Positions 17,191 to 26,418 of a DNA stretch of 64,000 nucleotides are shown here, piece by piece. Each line of letters starts with the position of its first letter. Position 1 is the first letter of the stretch. The translations under genes were made by a program, and so were the position numbers. Source of the stretch: a virus; the IMG/VR virus record IMGVR_UViG_3300010334_006426, positions 41,141 through 105,140 of that record, one strand, 5' to 3'. The notes below the pieces were generated by a model that was not told the DNA's origin, ran no database searches, and saw nothing but the letters and a program-made list of their open reading frames with translations.

Positions 17191-18014
17191 GCATTACTAC
17201 AGATCCACAGCTAACACAAATAAATTTATTTTATAAGAAGGATTTCTACGAAAAAGCATCCAACTATCTTGGCGCAATACAAAGTTATTCTACTGAGCTC
17301 GGTTATGCTATAGAACATTCTAAGGCAAAAGTCGCTAATGACCCTATAACAGCGATGTCAGATTTCTACGTTAAGATGGATAATAGAATGAAAAGTATGG
17401 GAGCACAATTTACAGCGCATTGGATAAAAAATTATAATTTAACATTAGAAAAAGTAAGAAATGAAGTTGGTCTAAAAATTGGTACAGGTACTTTTTATCG
17501 CAGTTTTGGTGATAGTATTGGCAGTATAGCTAGACAAGAAACTCTTTACGATGAGAGCACCACATCAATTCAAAATAAAGCTTTTCCTGTGAGATATGGT
17601 TCTTCTATGTCGAACAAAATACACCCTCAAATACAATTACTTTATGCGGACTTTAGTAATAAACTTAATAAAATTTTTAATCAAAATTTACAAAATATAC
17701 AATCAACAGGTTCTTTGTCTACTAAATCCCATGGAGAAAATTTAGTGCCCGACGTAGAGCATTCAAAAAGAATACAGAGCATAATTGCAACGTTAAATCA
17801 AAAAATAAGGAATGAATTTAAGGAACTTTACAATGTAATACTTCTCTATTGTCAGTACAATCCTAGAGCATCAACTCAAAATATTCAATTTGTTCCAAAT
17901 TTTAACATTACAGTTAATGTAGAAGGTAACAACTTAAATCAAGATATACTCTTTAATCAATTACAAGAAGTTAAGAAAGATATTGTCACGAAGACAATAC
18001 TGGGACTAGGGTAA
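17187..18014 (+). CDS. hypothetical helical tail protein
   Basis: A 275-residue mostly helical protein. Residues 1-110 (FYEKASNYLGAIQSYSTELG, MDNRMKSMGAQFTAHWIKNY) form long amphipathic helices; the last 35 residues contain a strand segment NFNITVNVEGNNL and a closing helix. No family recognised. It is the last gene of the hub run, coupled to the hub gene by ATGA. A role in tail completion or as a hub-attached chaperone is inference. Its 3' end overlaps the convergent small terminase by 29 nt. Confidence 0.55.
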   Translation: MSITTDPQLTQINLFYKKDFYEKASNYLGAIQSYSTELGYAIEHSKAKVANDPITAMSDFYVKMDNRMKSMGAQFTAHWIKNYNLTLEKVRNEVGLKIGTGTFYRSFGDSIGSIARQETLYDESTTSIQNKAFPVRYGSSMSNKIHPQIQLLYADFSNKLNKIFNQNLQNIQSTGSLSTKSHGENLVPDVEHSKRIQSIIATLNQKIRNEFKELYNVILLYCQYNPRASTQNIQFVPNFNITVNVEGNNLNQDILFNQLQEVKKDIVTKTILGLG

Positions 18015-18468
18015 CATTTACTGCCTCTGCTTGTGCCTCTATAACTTTTGCTTCGTCCAGAATGCGCTTAAACACCTCATCTCGACTTAATAAAAGTTTT
18101 TCTTTTCTATCATCGTCTTTCAACATTTTTCTAGATTCAATTTCCATAATTTTTAAATCTTTTGCAGAGTCTTTCTTCATTTGTGTTACGTGAATATCTT
18201 TAATAATAGAAAGCGCACTCGACACAGCCTTTAATGCCTCAGATAGTGCTTCTACCTCTCGACTTTCAGGGTTATTCATTACATAATCCTTTACACCTTC
18301 AACTATTTCAAGACCTTGAGTTACTAGCTTACCAGTACTATTAAGTACAAAACTTTCTAACTTTTCCCTAGGTAGATCGAAATTATTATTGAGAAGATCC
18401 TTATTATTGTTTGTATTAACTTTTAATTGGGTTATTAAGTCGTCTACGCTAAATTCTTTTTCTGCCAT
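17986..18468 (-). CDS. 16: gp16-like terminase small subunit
   Basis: A 160-residue helical protein (T4 gp16: 164). The central block (GLEIVEGVKDYVMNNPESREVEALSEALKAVSS, written here by its parts GLEIVEGVKD, NNPESREVEA and LSEALKAVSS) is the coiled-coil oligomerisation core pattern of T4 small terminases, where a helix is broken by a Pro-Glu/Ser turn. It would form a ring that recognises concatemer DNA and stimulates gp17. In T4 it is adjacent to gene 17; here it is 12 kb away and on the opposite strand. Start chosen at ATG 18468, 4 nt after TATAAATA. Confidence 0.6.
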   Translation of the reverse strand: MAEKEFSVDDLITQLKVNTNNNKDLLNNNFDLPREKLESFVLNSTGKLVTQGLEIVEGVKDYVMNNPESREVEALSEALKAVSSALSIIKDIHVTQMKKDSAKDLKIMEIESRKMLKDDDRKEKLLLSRDEVFKRILDEAKVIEAQAEAVNVTLVPVLSS

Positions 18469-18472
18469 TCAT

Positions 18473-18480
18473 TATTTATA
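18473..18480 (-). promoter_or_regulatory. late promoter TATAAATA
   Basis: Perfect box, 4 nt before the ATG at 18468 of the small terminase. Confidence 0.65.
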
Positions 18481-18516
18481 CCTTGAAATTAATATACAAT
18501 ATATTATATTATTACT

Positions 18517-18960
18517 ATGAGTAATGTTCCTTATTCCCCTAACATGAAGTTTGAGAAAACTCATCCTAACGCACAGCTTCCTAAGAAAAATTTTCCTACA
18601 GATTCTGGCTGGGATTTATTTGCTGTCGAAAATACTGTTATCCCTGCTAATGGCAAAGCTGTTGTGCCCGTTGGACTTAAGCTGGCCTATCTTGAAGACG
18701 GGTATTGGCTGAGTGTTGAGTCTAGATCCGGCTTGAGCTTTAAAAACTCCATTTTAGCCCACCCTGGAGTTATAGATCAAAACTATAGAGGCGACCTTGG
18801 TGTGCTACTATATAATCATAGCAGCGCGGATTATAATGTTTCAGCAGGTGAGAGAATAGCCCAGCTGGTATTACACTATAATATACAAATTAATGTTGAT
18901 TGGGGTGCTATTCAACTGACGGATAGAGGCGAAAAAGGATTCGGAAGTAGCGGTAAATGA
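18517..18960 (+). CDS. dut: dUTPase
   Basis: A 147-residue trimeric dUTP pyrophosphatase that lowers dUTP and supplies dUMP for thymidylate synthesis. All five family motifs are present: SGWDLFA (30-36), ESRSGL (68-73), GVIDQNYRGDLGV (84-96, with the catalytic Asp and the Tyr that stacks uracil), GERIAQLV (111-118) and RGEKGFGSSG (137-146). Length is normal. It is not preceded by a late box; the upstream sequence is simply AT-rich, which suggests early or middle expression together with the overlapping clamp loader (ATGA). Confidence 0.95.
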   Translation: MSNVPYSPNMKFEKTHPNAQLPKKNFPTDSGWDLFAVENTVIPANGKAVVPVGLKLAYLEDGYWLSVESRSGLSFKNSILAHPGVIDQNYRGDLGVLLYNHSSADYNVSAGERIAQLVLHYNIQINVDWGAIQLTDRGEKGFGSSGK

Positions 18961-19892
18961 TAGATGTCGATAAAGTCTGGACGGAAAAATACCGTCCTGC
19001 AACATTGAATGATATAGTTTTATCAGAAAAAAATAAATCTATACTTAAAAAGTTTGTTGATCAAGATGAAATTCCTAATCTTCTTTTTTGCGGGCATGCT
19101 GGTATAGGAAAAACAACATCAGCTAAAGTGCTTATTAATATACTTGACGCAGAACATATCTACCAAAATTGCTCTGAGGTGGGGATTGATGCAGTTCGGA
19201 ATGATATAACAGGGTTTAGTAGAACAAAGAGTTTTAACGGTAAGAAGAAAATTGTTTTGCTAGATGAGATTGATGGAATGGCTTCTATAGAAGCGCAAAG
19301 ATCTCTACGTAATGTTTTGGAAGAATACGCCGGGCACTGCAGATTTATATTGACTTGTAATTACAAGCACAGAGTTATTGTACCGCTGCAAAGCAGATGC
19401 CAGTCTATTGATCTAGATCCAAATATTACTGAGGTTGCAAAGAGATGTTTCACCATCTTAAAGCAAGAGACAATTGCTGTTGACGAAGAAAATAAAAAGA
19501 GATTAGTTGGATTAATTAGAAAATATTTTCCAGATATACGCAAGTGTATCAATGAAATGCAAAAGTTTTCCACAGACGGTAAGCTCACTATACCTGATTT
19601 AAATGTTAATAGTGACTTTGCCGATAAAATAATTAAACTAGTAACTAGCAAGAAGGTTCTACAGGGTCGAAAATTTGTTATTGAGAATGAAGCTTCTTTT
19701 AACGGGGATTACCCTATTTTGATGAAAAATGTCTTTGATGAAATCTGTAAAGGTAATTATGGCTTAACAGAAAATCAAAAAAGAATGTGGCTTGTTACTA
19801 CTGGCGAATACATGTACAGATCGGCATTAGTTCTAGATCAAGAAATAAATTTTTACTGTTTATTGTTGGCGTTATCAGAGATTAGCGCTTAG
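18957..19892 (+). CDS. 44: sliding clamp loader large subunit (gp44)
   Basis: A 311-residue AAA+ ATPase; T4 gp44 has 319. Walker A GHAGIGKTT (46-54), Walker B LLDEID (101-106), sensor 1 TCN (133-135) and the SRC arginine-finger motif (146-148) are intact. The N-terminus VWTEKYRPATLNDIV is the RFC-family opening. With gp62 it loads the gp45 clamp at primer ends; neither partner is in the window. Coupled to dUTPase by ATGA. The 3' end overlaps the convergent gene by 11 nt. Confidence 0.93.
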   Translation: MIDVDKVWTEKYRPATLNDIVLSEKNKSILKKFVDQDEIPNLLFCGHAGIGKTTSAKVLINILDAEHIYQNCSEVGIDAVRNDITGFSRTKSFNGKKKIVLLDEIDGMASIEAQRSLRNVLEEYAGHCRFILTCNYKHRVIVPLQSRCQSIDLDPNITEVAKRCFTILKQETIAVDEENKKRLVGLIRKYFPDIRKCINEMQKFSTDGKLTIPDLNVNSDFADKIIKLVTSKKVLQGRKFVIENEASFNGDYPILMKNVFDEICKGNYGLTENQKRMWLVTTGEYMYRSALVLDQEINFYCLLLALSEISA

Positions 19893-20505
19893 GTAAATAC
19901 TTGGCCGTAGATTTTCCTGGATTAGGGAAATTAGGATTAACTTCTGGAGTGCGAGCATCTTTTGCAGGTGAGCTAGGTATTTGAACATTTACATTATTAA
20001 GTTTTCTATCACCTTCATTATCTTTATTATTACCTAAATCACTAGTCTGTGTTTGTCTAAAAGGGCGTAATGTTGCTTCAGCTGTTTTTTCTGCTTGCTC
20101 TAGCTTAGGGTCTATATTAACGTTACCTTCTCTTTTTAGACTATTAGGAACCGGGGCTAAATTAGGGTATGTATGTATAGGTTCTAAAAGATGTGCTGGT
20201 ACAGTAATAAATTCACGATATAAACCAGGCGCAACCTCTTGAACTATGTCAACTATGAACGATTCTGCTTCGTTTTGTATATCACCAGAGTGAATAGTGG
20301 GTCTAACTGTTTTTATGGCGCTAACACGAAGATTGAGACCGCTATCTTTGAAAGATTTGGCCTTTTGAACATAGTTTGGAGCTTGCTTCTTGAAGAAATC
20401 ATCACTAAATGCATTTTCTGTGAATTTAACTAAATCACCAGTTAGAAATCCACCTCTAGTAAACCTTTGAATAGAAGATTCATATAGCCTGACAAATTTG
20501 TTCAT
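19882..20505 (-). CDS. hypothetical structural-type protein
   Basis: A 207-residue protein. The N-terminal half (LYESSIQRFTRGGFLTGDLVKF; AESFIVDIVQEVAPGLYREFITVPAHLLEP) looks folded and small-barrel-like; the C-terminal 90 residues are polar, proline-rich and disordered. I do not recognise a named family. The perfect late promoter in front suggests a virion or assembly function. Confidence 0.6.
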   Translation of the reverse strand: MNKFVRLYESSIQRFTRGGFLTGDLVKFTENAFSDDFFKKQAPNYVQKAKSFKDSGLNLRVSAIKTVRPTIHSGDIQNEAESFIVDIVQEVAPGLYREFITVPAHLLEPIHTYPNLAPVPNSLKREGNVNIDPKLEQAEKTAEATLRPFRQTQTSDLGNNKDNEGDRKLNNVNVQIPSSPAKDARTPEVNPNFPNPGKSTAKYLPKR

Positions 20506-20511
20506 ACATAT

Positions 20512-20519
20512 TATTTATA
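20512..20519 (-). promoter_or_regulatory. late promoter TATAAATA
   Basis: Perfect box, 6 nt before the ATG at 20505. Confidence 0.6.
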
Positions 20520-20562
20520 GCTTAAAACCGTTAAATAAATACTTTTGTAACAAATATTACAC

Positions 20563-20570
20563 TATAAATA
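20563..20570 (+). promoter_or_regulatory. late promoter TATAAATA of gp25
   Basis: Perfect box, 4 nt before the ATG at 20575; forms a divergent pair with the box at 20512-20519. Confidence 0.65.
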
Positions 20571-20574
20571 TAGT

Positions 20575-21042
20575 ATGGCAGCTATTGTATTAAACTCGTT
20601 TTCGGCACCTGCTTCAGGCGCTTTATATAGAGACTTACTATTAGATCTTAAAATAAACTATACTAGAAACCTACAATTAGAAAAACATAGAGAAGTGAAG
20701 GATTTGCAAAGATCAGAAGATATAGGCGCAATTAAAAATAGCCTATTTAATTTATTTACTACTATACCTGGTCAAAAAATATTAAACCCTATTTATGGCT
20801 TAAATTTATTGCAATATTTATTTGTACCCGCGTCAACATCACAAGCTAGAATTATTGGGGAGGTAATCTTTACTGGTGTAAAAAGATTTGAACCTAGATT
20901 ATTAATTCGCAAGGTTAACGTTGAAGCTATCGAAGATCAGAATCAATATAACGTAGCAATGATAATGGATGTACCCTCTTTAAACGTTACAAATGTATCT
21001 TTAAATGGAACATTAAATGATTCGGGATTTTATTATAATTAA
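20575..21042 (+). CDS. 25: gp25-like baseplate wedge protein
   Basis: A 155-residue protein. The order of elements matches gp25 (132 residues in T4): a helix with SEDIGAIKNSLFNLFTTIPGQ, then NPIYGLNLLQYLF, then FEPRLLIRKVNVEAIED with the conserved EPR motif that contacts gp6 and sheath initiators. The extra N-terminal 40 residues and C-terminal tail are additions. It is followed 2 nt later by gp6, its direct partner in the wedge core. Confidence 0.85.
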   Translation: MAAIVLNSFSAPASGALYRDLLLDLKINYTRNLQLEKHREVKDLQRSEDIGAIKNSLFNLFTTIPGQKILNPIYGLNLLQYLFVPASTSQARIIGEVIFTGVKRFEPRLLIRKVNVEAIEDQNQYNVAMIMDVPSLNVTNVSLNGTLNDSGFYYN

Positions 21043-21044
21043 AC

Positions 21045-22919
21045 ATGAATACAGATATTACAAATAATCCATTTAGTTTGCCTATTAACGCTTATGCAGC
21101 GTTCGATGCCTCTAGTTTAAAATCGTTAATGATACAGCGCTTGAGCCAGGGTAATGTATTTACAGATCAAATTTACGAGGGTAGTAATTTTAATAGTCTA
21201 CTCGACATTATAGCTTACAGTTATAATGTTCTGTTGTTTTATCTAAACAAAACTGCTAGTGAGAGTATCTTTAGCCAGGCACAGCTGTATGAGAACATGA
21301 ATAAAATTGTAAAGTTGCTTGGGTATAATCCAATAGGCGTACAAACCAGTATTTTGAGTTTCAATACAACCGCGCCATCCAGTCTACCTAGTGGAGTTTA
21401 TACTATTCCAAGATATTCTTACTTTACAATAAACGGTATACCGTATTCATTCACCGAAGATGCAACATTTATAAAAAATAGCGATGGTGATGAAGTCTTG
21501 CAAAACTTAAGTGATTCTAGCGTCTTGTATCAAGGATTAATGACACCATATCCAAGTTATATAGCTAACGGCGCGCCCTACGAAGAATTTATATTAGCCG
21601 CAGTTGGTGATGAGGGTAATGCAGATTTAATAGACCATAATAACATACATGTTTACGTTACAACTAAGAACGGAACGTATGAACAATGGAATAGGGTAAA
21701 TAGTCTTTACTTAGAATCATCTAACAGTAAGAGTTTTGAATGTCGTCTTAATGAAAATCAAAGATATGTTATAAAATTTGGTAATAATGTTAATGGAAAA
21801 CAAATACCACAAAATAGTTTAATAACTGTCTTTTATCTTAAGAGTAGCGGTTATGCAGGGCAAATAGGGCCAAACGTTTTGGACGGTAATAGATTATTTC
21901 TTTATAATCAGCCAACATACAACAAGATTTTTAACGATATTAAAACAAATACAACTTACCTAAATGATGCTCAAGCATCTTTATTATCATTTAGTAACTC
22001 ATCTCCTAGCACAGTCTTTAACGGGTATGAAAGTACTAAAGATATACGTAACAACGCGCCTAATTTATTTAAAACACAATATAGATTAGTTACTACAACT
22101 GATACGGAACTTTATATAAAAAATAATTTTAATAATGTTATTAATGATGTAGCTGTATTGAATAATTGGGAGTATCTAGCAGAGCATGTACGTTATCTAT
22201 ACAATTTAGGGCTAAGGTCCCCTAATAATGATAGCCGTGTATTGTTTAATCAAGTTACTTTTGCCGATAGTTGTGACTTTAATAATCTATATGTTTACGT
22301 GGTTCCTAAATTGCAAAATAATAATTTTAGTACAACTCTTAGAAATAATTTTCTCAATACTGGATTAAAAGATAAAATTATAAACACTATACAGAATTTA
22401 AAAATGGCTACAACAGAGATAGTCATGATGGACCCTGTCTACATTGCAGTATCGCTGGGGGTAGCTAGTATAGATGAAATAAACAACAAAGAACTTACTA
22501 CTTCTATAGGGGATGAAACAACTATACTTGTCGGTAGATCGCCTAATAGTAGATTTTCAGAAAATGAAATAAAATCTCAAATTAATAATATAATAACTAG
22601 TTATTTTAGTGTTGAAAACTGTAAGCTAGGGCAAACTATAGATTTACTATCTTTAACATCATCAATATTATCATTAGAAGGTGTAACTTCTTTAAGAACT
22701 CAAAGAGTTGTAAATGGACAGCAAATAGTGAAAAACGGATTAAGTTTTATGGTGTTTAATCCCGTATACAGCGACTCTAACGAAGATATAAATATTATAA
22801 ATCAAAACCTTACTCTACAAAGATTTAAAATTCCATATTTGTACAAATCGGAGACAATATTTTCTAAAATTTTTGTAGTAACACCTGATACTCAGGAAAT
22901 AAGCCTAAGGGAGTATTGA
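21045..22919 (+). CDS. 6: gp6-like baseplate wedge protein
   Basis: A 624-residue protein (T4 gp6: 660). The N-terminus (SLKSLMIQRLSQGNVFTDQIYEGSN, then LLDIIAYSYNVLLFYLNKTASES) is the conserved start of gp6/J-type wedge proteins, and residues about 95-120 begin the first beta domain. The C-terminal part (ENCKLGQTIDLLSLTSSILSLEGV) is also typical. gp6 dimers make the ring that connects wedges and triggers the conformational change of the baseplate. Confidence 0.85.
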   Translation: MNTDITNNPFSLPINAYAAFDASSLKSLMIQRLSQGNVFTDQIYEGSNFNSLLDIIAYSYNVLLFYLNKTASESIFSQAQLYENMNKIVKLLGYNPIGVQTSILSFNTTAPSSLPSGVYTIPRYSYFTINGIPYSFTEDATFIKNSDGDEVLQNLSDSSVLYQGLMTPYPSYIANGAPYEEFILAAVGDEGNADLIDHNNIHVYVTTKNGTYEQWNRVNSLYLESSNSKSFECRLNENQRYVIKFGNNVNGKQIPQNSLITVFYLKSSGYAGQIGPNVLDGNRLFLYNQPTYNKIFNDIKTNTTYLNDAQASLLSFSNSSPSTVFNGYESTKDIRNNAPNLFKTQYRLVTTTDTELYIKNNFNNVINDVAVLNNWEYLAEHVRYLYNLGLRSPNNDSRVLFNQVTFADSCDFNNLYVYVVPKLQNNNFSTTLRNNFLNTGLKDKIINTIQNLKMATTEIVMMDPVYIAVSLGVASIDEINNKELTTSIGDETTILVGRSPNSRFSENEIKSQINNIITSYFSVENCKLGQTIDLLSLTSSILSLEGVTSLRTQRVVNGQQIVKNGLSFMVFNPVYSDSNEDINIINQNLTLQRFKIPYLYKSETIFSKIFVVTPDTQEISLREY

Positions 22920-22920
22920 T

Positions 22921-25900
22921 ATGCCCGGGCCTAGTGTCAGTATACTAGCTACGGTACTGGATAATAGCAATAGACCCGTTAGTAAAGGTTATACGTTATC
23001 AAACACTCCTTTCTATTTTAAGCCAATATGGGATGGGGAATCTATTAATTACAGTCAATATGAAATTATTTGGGATTTTGGAGACGGTACTACATTTTTA
23101 GGGCTAAGTGCAACCCATGTATACAAATTACCAGGAATTTACCCTGTAACAGCTACATTTTTTAATAGAACAGGTCAGGCCTTTAAAATCACCAGTACCA
23201 CCAGTTTAAGTGTTTACAACGTAATGCCTGATACTTTAATTTTTGATAGATTAACACCAACTTACAGAGAAGGTTTATATCTATTACCTGCAGGTAAAAA
23301 GAGCGAACCGCTAAAAATTTACAGATACAATAGCTGGCAAAATGATAAATTTCTATCAAAAACCAACTATACAATAAATCTTTATGCATCAGGATCTAAC
23401 AGTACATATTATTCACCAGAAGAATATTACAAAGGACGTTACTCACATTTAAGAAATTTCTTCGGCTTTATAGAAACTGAAGTTAATAATGATACATCAC
23501 AGAACAAAATTATAAATAAAACAACAACATCATCTGTTAGTGTTTACGCCATACCCAATTTTGATGAATATGGTGAAATTACTTTTGACTTTACAACAAC
23601 ACCTAATCAAAAAACAGCATTCGCCGGTACTTCAGGTAGTACGACCACAGACACAAAATACATAAGCTATATAGATCAAACACCTTCCAGCGATAAGAAA
23701 AATACCTTAATATATTTGTTTGCACATATAGATTCTACCGGTTTTGAAGACTCTTTTACCTTTAAAAACAATCTCTATACATACTTAAGTTTACCAGCTT
23801 ACAGTATTAATAATACAGCATGGCAGACTCAATACCTTAAATCTGTTTTTAATCCAGCAGAAAAAATTTCTATTACAAGCAACGGTATTACGGTAGAAGG
23901 CGATGTAGATTACATAGGCAGTCTATCAGCACAACAAGTAAACTATTTTAATATCTACCCTATTAAATGGGCTGATTCAAAAATTTCTTTTTGCTGTACT
24001 TTCAAAGATTCCTCTAATTTTACAACCAAAAATTATCCTAACATTACAAAATTTAGATTTGACGGCAAGCATCCCACCGAGGTTAATACTGTTAGCTTAA
24101 GCTTAGTAAGCTACAAAGATCAAACTTATAATACTACTAGACTATTTACTAAAGATACGGTGCAAAAAGACTATGAGAGAGTAGAAGATGCTATTTTTGA
24201 AAAAAATGACACAGTACCAGTATTTAAAAATAGTAGCTATTTTTGCGGTATGTTAAGGACTAGGACTTCCGTAAATGCAGCTGTTATTAGTGCATGCGCT
24301 TTAATACAAGATGAGCCTGTTGCAAATTTAGGTATTACCTATGGTTATGTTGGTCAACCTGGCCTAAAAAATATAAAGAAATTTAATAAAAAAATTATAA
24401 TGGATCACTGTGGTTCTGAAAACTTGCAGTTTAAAGTGCTTACGGATGAAGTTTATACTATTAACACTATTCAAGATTCTAGTGTAGGTATTTCAGTTCT
24501 TCCTCTTGGTAGCTTTAATTTAGGAGAAAATAGAATATATGTAACAGATTCTGACAATGATATGATGAAAGTTTATACACCTGAAGGATATAGTGTGGGT
24601 AATATTAATTTTAGAAATGCTTTAATTTATACAGGTTCCAATACAGTACCTATTTCAGCAAACTTGCTCGGTGATTTAGACGGTGCGACCCCAGCTAGTA
24701 TAGCTTTAAATAGCAAAGGAGATGCTTGGGTTTCTCTATATGATGCAGTTTCATGTTTTAAGTTTGATTACTCAACTTTAACTATAACCGCTTGCGCGGT
24801 ACCCCCTCTAAACAACACTTATTATGATACATCATCTTATTTTTCAACTAGCGGATTTTCCGGTGAAAACTCACTTCTTCCAGCATGTTTAGACGTTGAT
24901 AGTAGTGACAACCTTATTGTGGGTTATAGTCATCCTATTAGTGGGTTTATCATAAAATACAATAATGATGGTATTGCTAAAAAAGTAATAGCACTACCTC
25001 AATTTACTACAGTTCAGGAAATAATAGCTGATAAATTTGATAATGTGTATGCTGTAGTTAAGGATATGAGACGTGACAAACCTAATCCACATTATGTGGA
25101 TGATTTTGTATATAAATGGGATCAAGATTTAAATTTAATAAAAAATTTTCCTGTCCCTATTAAAAATATTGGAAGTGCAACTATAGATTTAAACCAAAAT
25201 CTATACGTTAACAACGGCGCATCTAAGTTTACTAGAATCACCCCTACAGGTGATTTGACTGAGATTATCTTACCGGTAAACCCGGAAACGTTTATGCAAT
25301 ATATTGGCGGTATTGCTTGTGATGAGGAAGGATTTCTATGGATTGTTCACAATCAAACAGGCAAAATGTATTTTTATCCTATCGATACATTAATACAGTT
25401 ACCGTTGTCGGGTGTATTTTGTGGCGACTTGCCCGATATTCAGCTTATAACACCTAACGGTAGCCCTGCACATTATTCCGCTGTAGGTGACTGGACAGGG
25501 GTAAGATGGATAAACAAATTCTTAAAGAAAAATACCCCAGCTCCTAGATATATTTACGGAACAAGTAATTTATTTACTATCAAAGAAGACAAGCCTGTTA
25601 TTTCAAAGATTAATGAGGATTATGACCAGGCAGCCACTTTTAAAGGATATGTTTTGCAAGAATCACTTTTAAATAAATCTCAATTTTTTGATAATTTTCT
25701 CGGTCAAATTGTCGGTGATAGCGATAGTCTACCTACCGAGCTTGGCAAAACAATTTTTGAAAAAATTGCTAATTTTACATCTAACGTTAGTGATGTAGAT
25801 AGGTGTGAGTTGGATTCGTTATTGAGTATGCACAGTCAAATGGGCAAAGACCTCCCTGTATTTGGGGCTACCTATCCGCCTAAGCTAAGAAGAGTCATGA

Positions 25901-26418
25901 ATTTACTAAGTCAAAAACAAAGTAAGCTGTTCGGTTCGCCTAATACATATAGATATGATTTTAATAACAGAGTTGACGGTAATAGTAGAAATTTAGGTGA
26001 AGAAATTGATATTATATCTGGCTATTTTATAGCTGGCGAACCTATAGTTACTTTTGAAAATTTTAGCCAAACATTTAAGCTAGTTTACAACACACTAGTA
26101 CCTGAAACTAACGGAATAGTTAGCGTAGAAGGTAGTTTATATCCATTATCCGGTATAAACTACAACTGGGGGTGGGGACTAGTTCTACCAGACGATAGTA
26201 TTCACGGACCAGAGATTGCACAATTTTATAAGTTCTATAAATACATACCATACATGCCTTTAAACGCTATAGACAGTTCGATAGACTTTAATAATATTCA
26301 AACTACTTATACCAATACTCAAAGCTCTTATAATGATTGGACAAAGTATGGAGGGATAATGGATCAAGCAATTTCAAGAGCATTATATGAAGGGTTAAAT
26401 TTATATGATAATTTCTAG
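22921..26418 (+). CDS. large baseplate-associated protein with PKD and NHL-like propeller
   Basis: A 1165-residue protein directly after gp6, where T4 has gp7 (1032 residues). Residues 25-95 form a PKD-type domain (WDFGDGTT at 51-58, HVYKLPGIYPVTATF). Residues about 530-830 contain repeated propeller-like blades (NRIYVTDSDNDMMKVYTPEG, GDAWVSLYDA, DSSDNLIVGYS, DKFDNVYAVV, DEEGFLWIVHN) resembling NHL/SMP-30 propellers. The last 270 residues are helical and end in MDQAISRALYEGLNLYDNF, probably the baseplate-binding part. A gp7 role is positional; the PKD and propeller suggest a surface or glycan-binding role. Overlaps the next gene by 14 nt. Confidence 0.6.
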   Translation: MPGPSVSILATVLDNSNRPVSKGYTLSNTPFYFKPIWDGESINYSQYEIIWDFGDGTTFLGLSATHVYKLPGIYPVTATFFNRTGQAFKITSTTSLSVYNVMPDTLIFDRLTPTYREGLYLLPAGKKSEPLKIYRYNSWQNDKFLSKTNYTINLYASGSNSTYYSPEEYYKGRYSHLRNFFGFIETEVNNDTSQNKIINKTTTSSVSVYAIPNFDEYGEITFDFTTTPNQKTAFAGTSGSTTTDTKYISYIDQTPSSDKKNTLIYLFAHIDSTGFEDSFTFKNNLYTYLSLPAYSINNTAWQTQYLKSVFNPAEKISITSNGITVEGDVDYIGSLSAQQVNYFNIYPIKWADSKISFCCTFKDSSNFTTKNYPNITKFRFDGKHPTEVNTVSLSLVSYKDQTYNTTRLFTKDTVQKDYERVEDAIFEKNDTVPVFKNSSYFCGMLRTRTSVNAAVISACALIQDEPVANLGITYGYVGQPGLKNIKKFNKKIIMDHCGSENLQFKVLTDEVYTINTIQDSSVGISVLPLGSFNLGENRIYVTDSDNDMMKVYTPEGYSVGNINFRNALIYTGSNTVPISANLLGDLDGATPASIALNSKGDAWVSLYDAVSCFKFDYSTLTITACAVPPLNNTYYDTSSYFSTSGFSGENSLLPACLDVDSSDNLIVGYSHPISGFIIKYNNDGIAKKVIALPQFTTVQEIIADKFDNVYAVVKDMRRDKPNPHYVDDFVYKWDQDLNLIKNFPVPIKNIGSATIDLNQNLYVNNGASKFTRITPTGDLTEIILPVNPETFMQYIGGIACDEEGFLWIVHNQTGKMYFYPIDTLIQLPLSGVFCGDLPDIQLITPNGSPAHYSAVGDWTGVRWINKFLKKNTPAPRYIYGTSNLFTIKEDKPVISKINEDYDQAATFKGYVLQESLLNKSQFFDNFLGQIVGDSDSLPTELGKTIFEKIANFTSNVSDVDRCELDSLLSMHSQMGKDLPVFGATYPPKLRRVMNLLSQKQSKLFGSPNTYRYDFNNRVDGNSRNLGEEIDIISGYFIAGEPIVTFENFSQTFKLVYNTLVPETNGIVSVEGSLYPLSGINYNWGWGLVLPDDSIHGPEIAQFYKFYKYIPYMPLNAIDSSIDFNNIQTTYTNTQSSYNDWTKYGGIMDQAISRALYEGLNLYDNF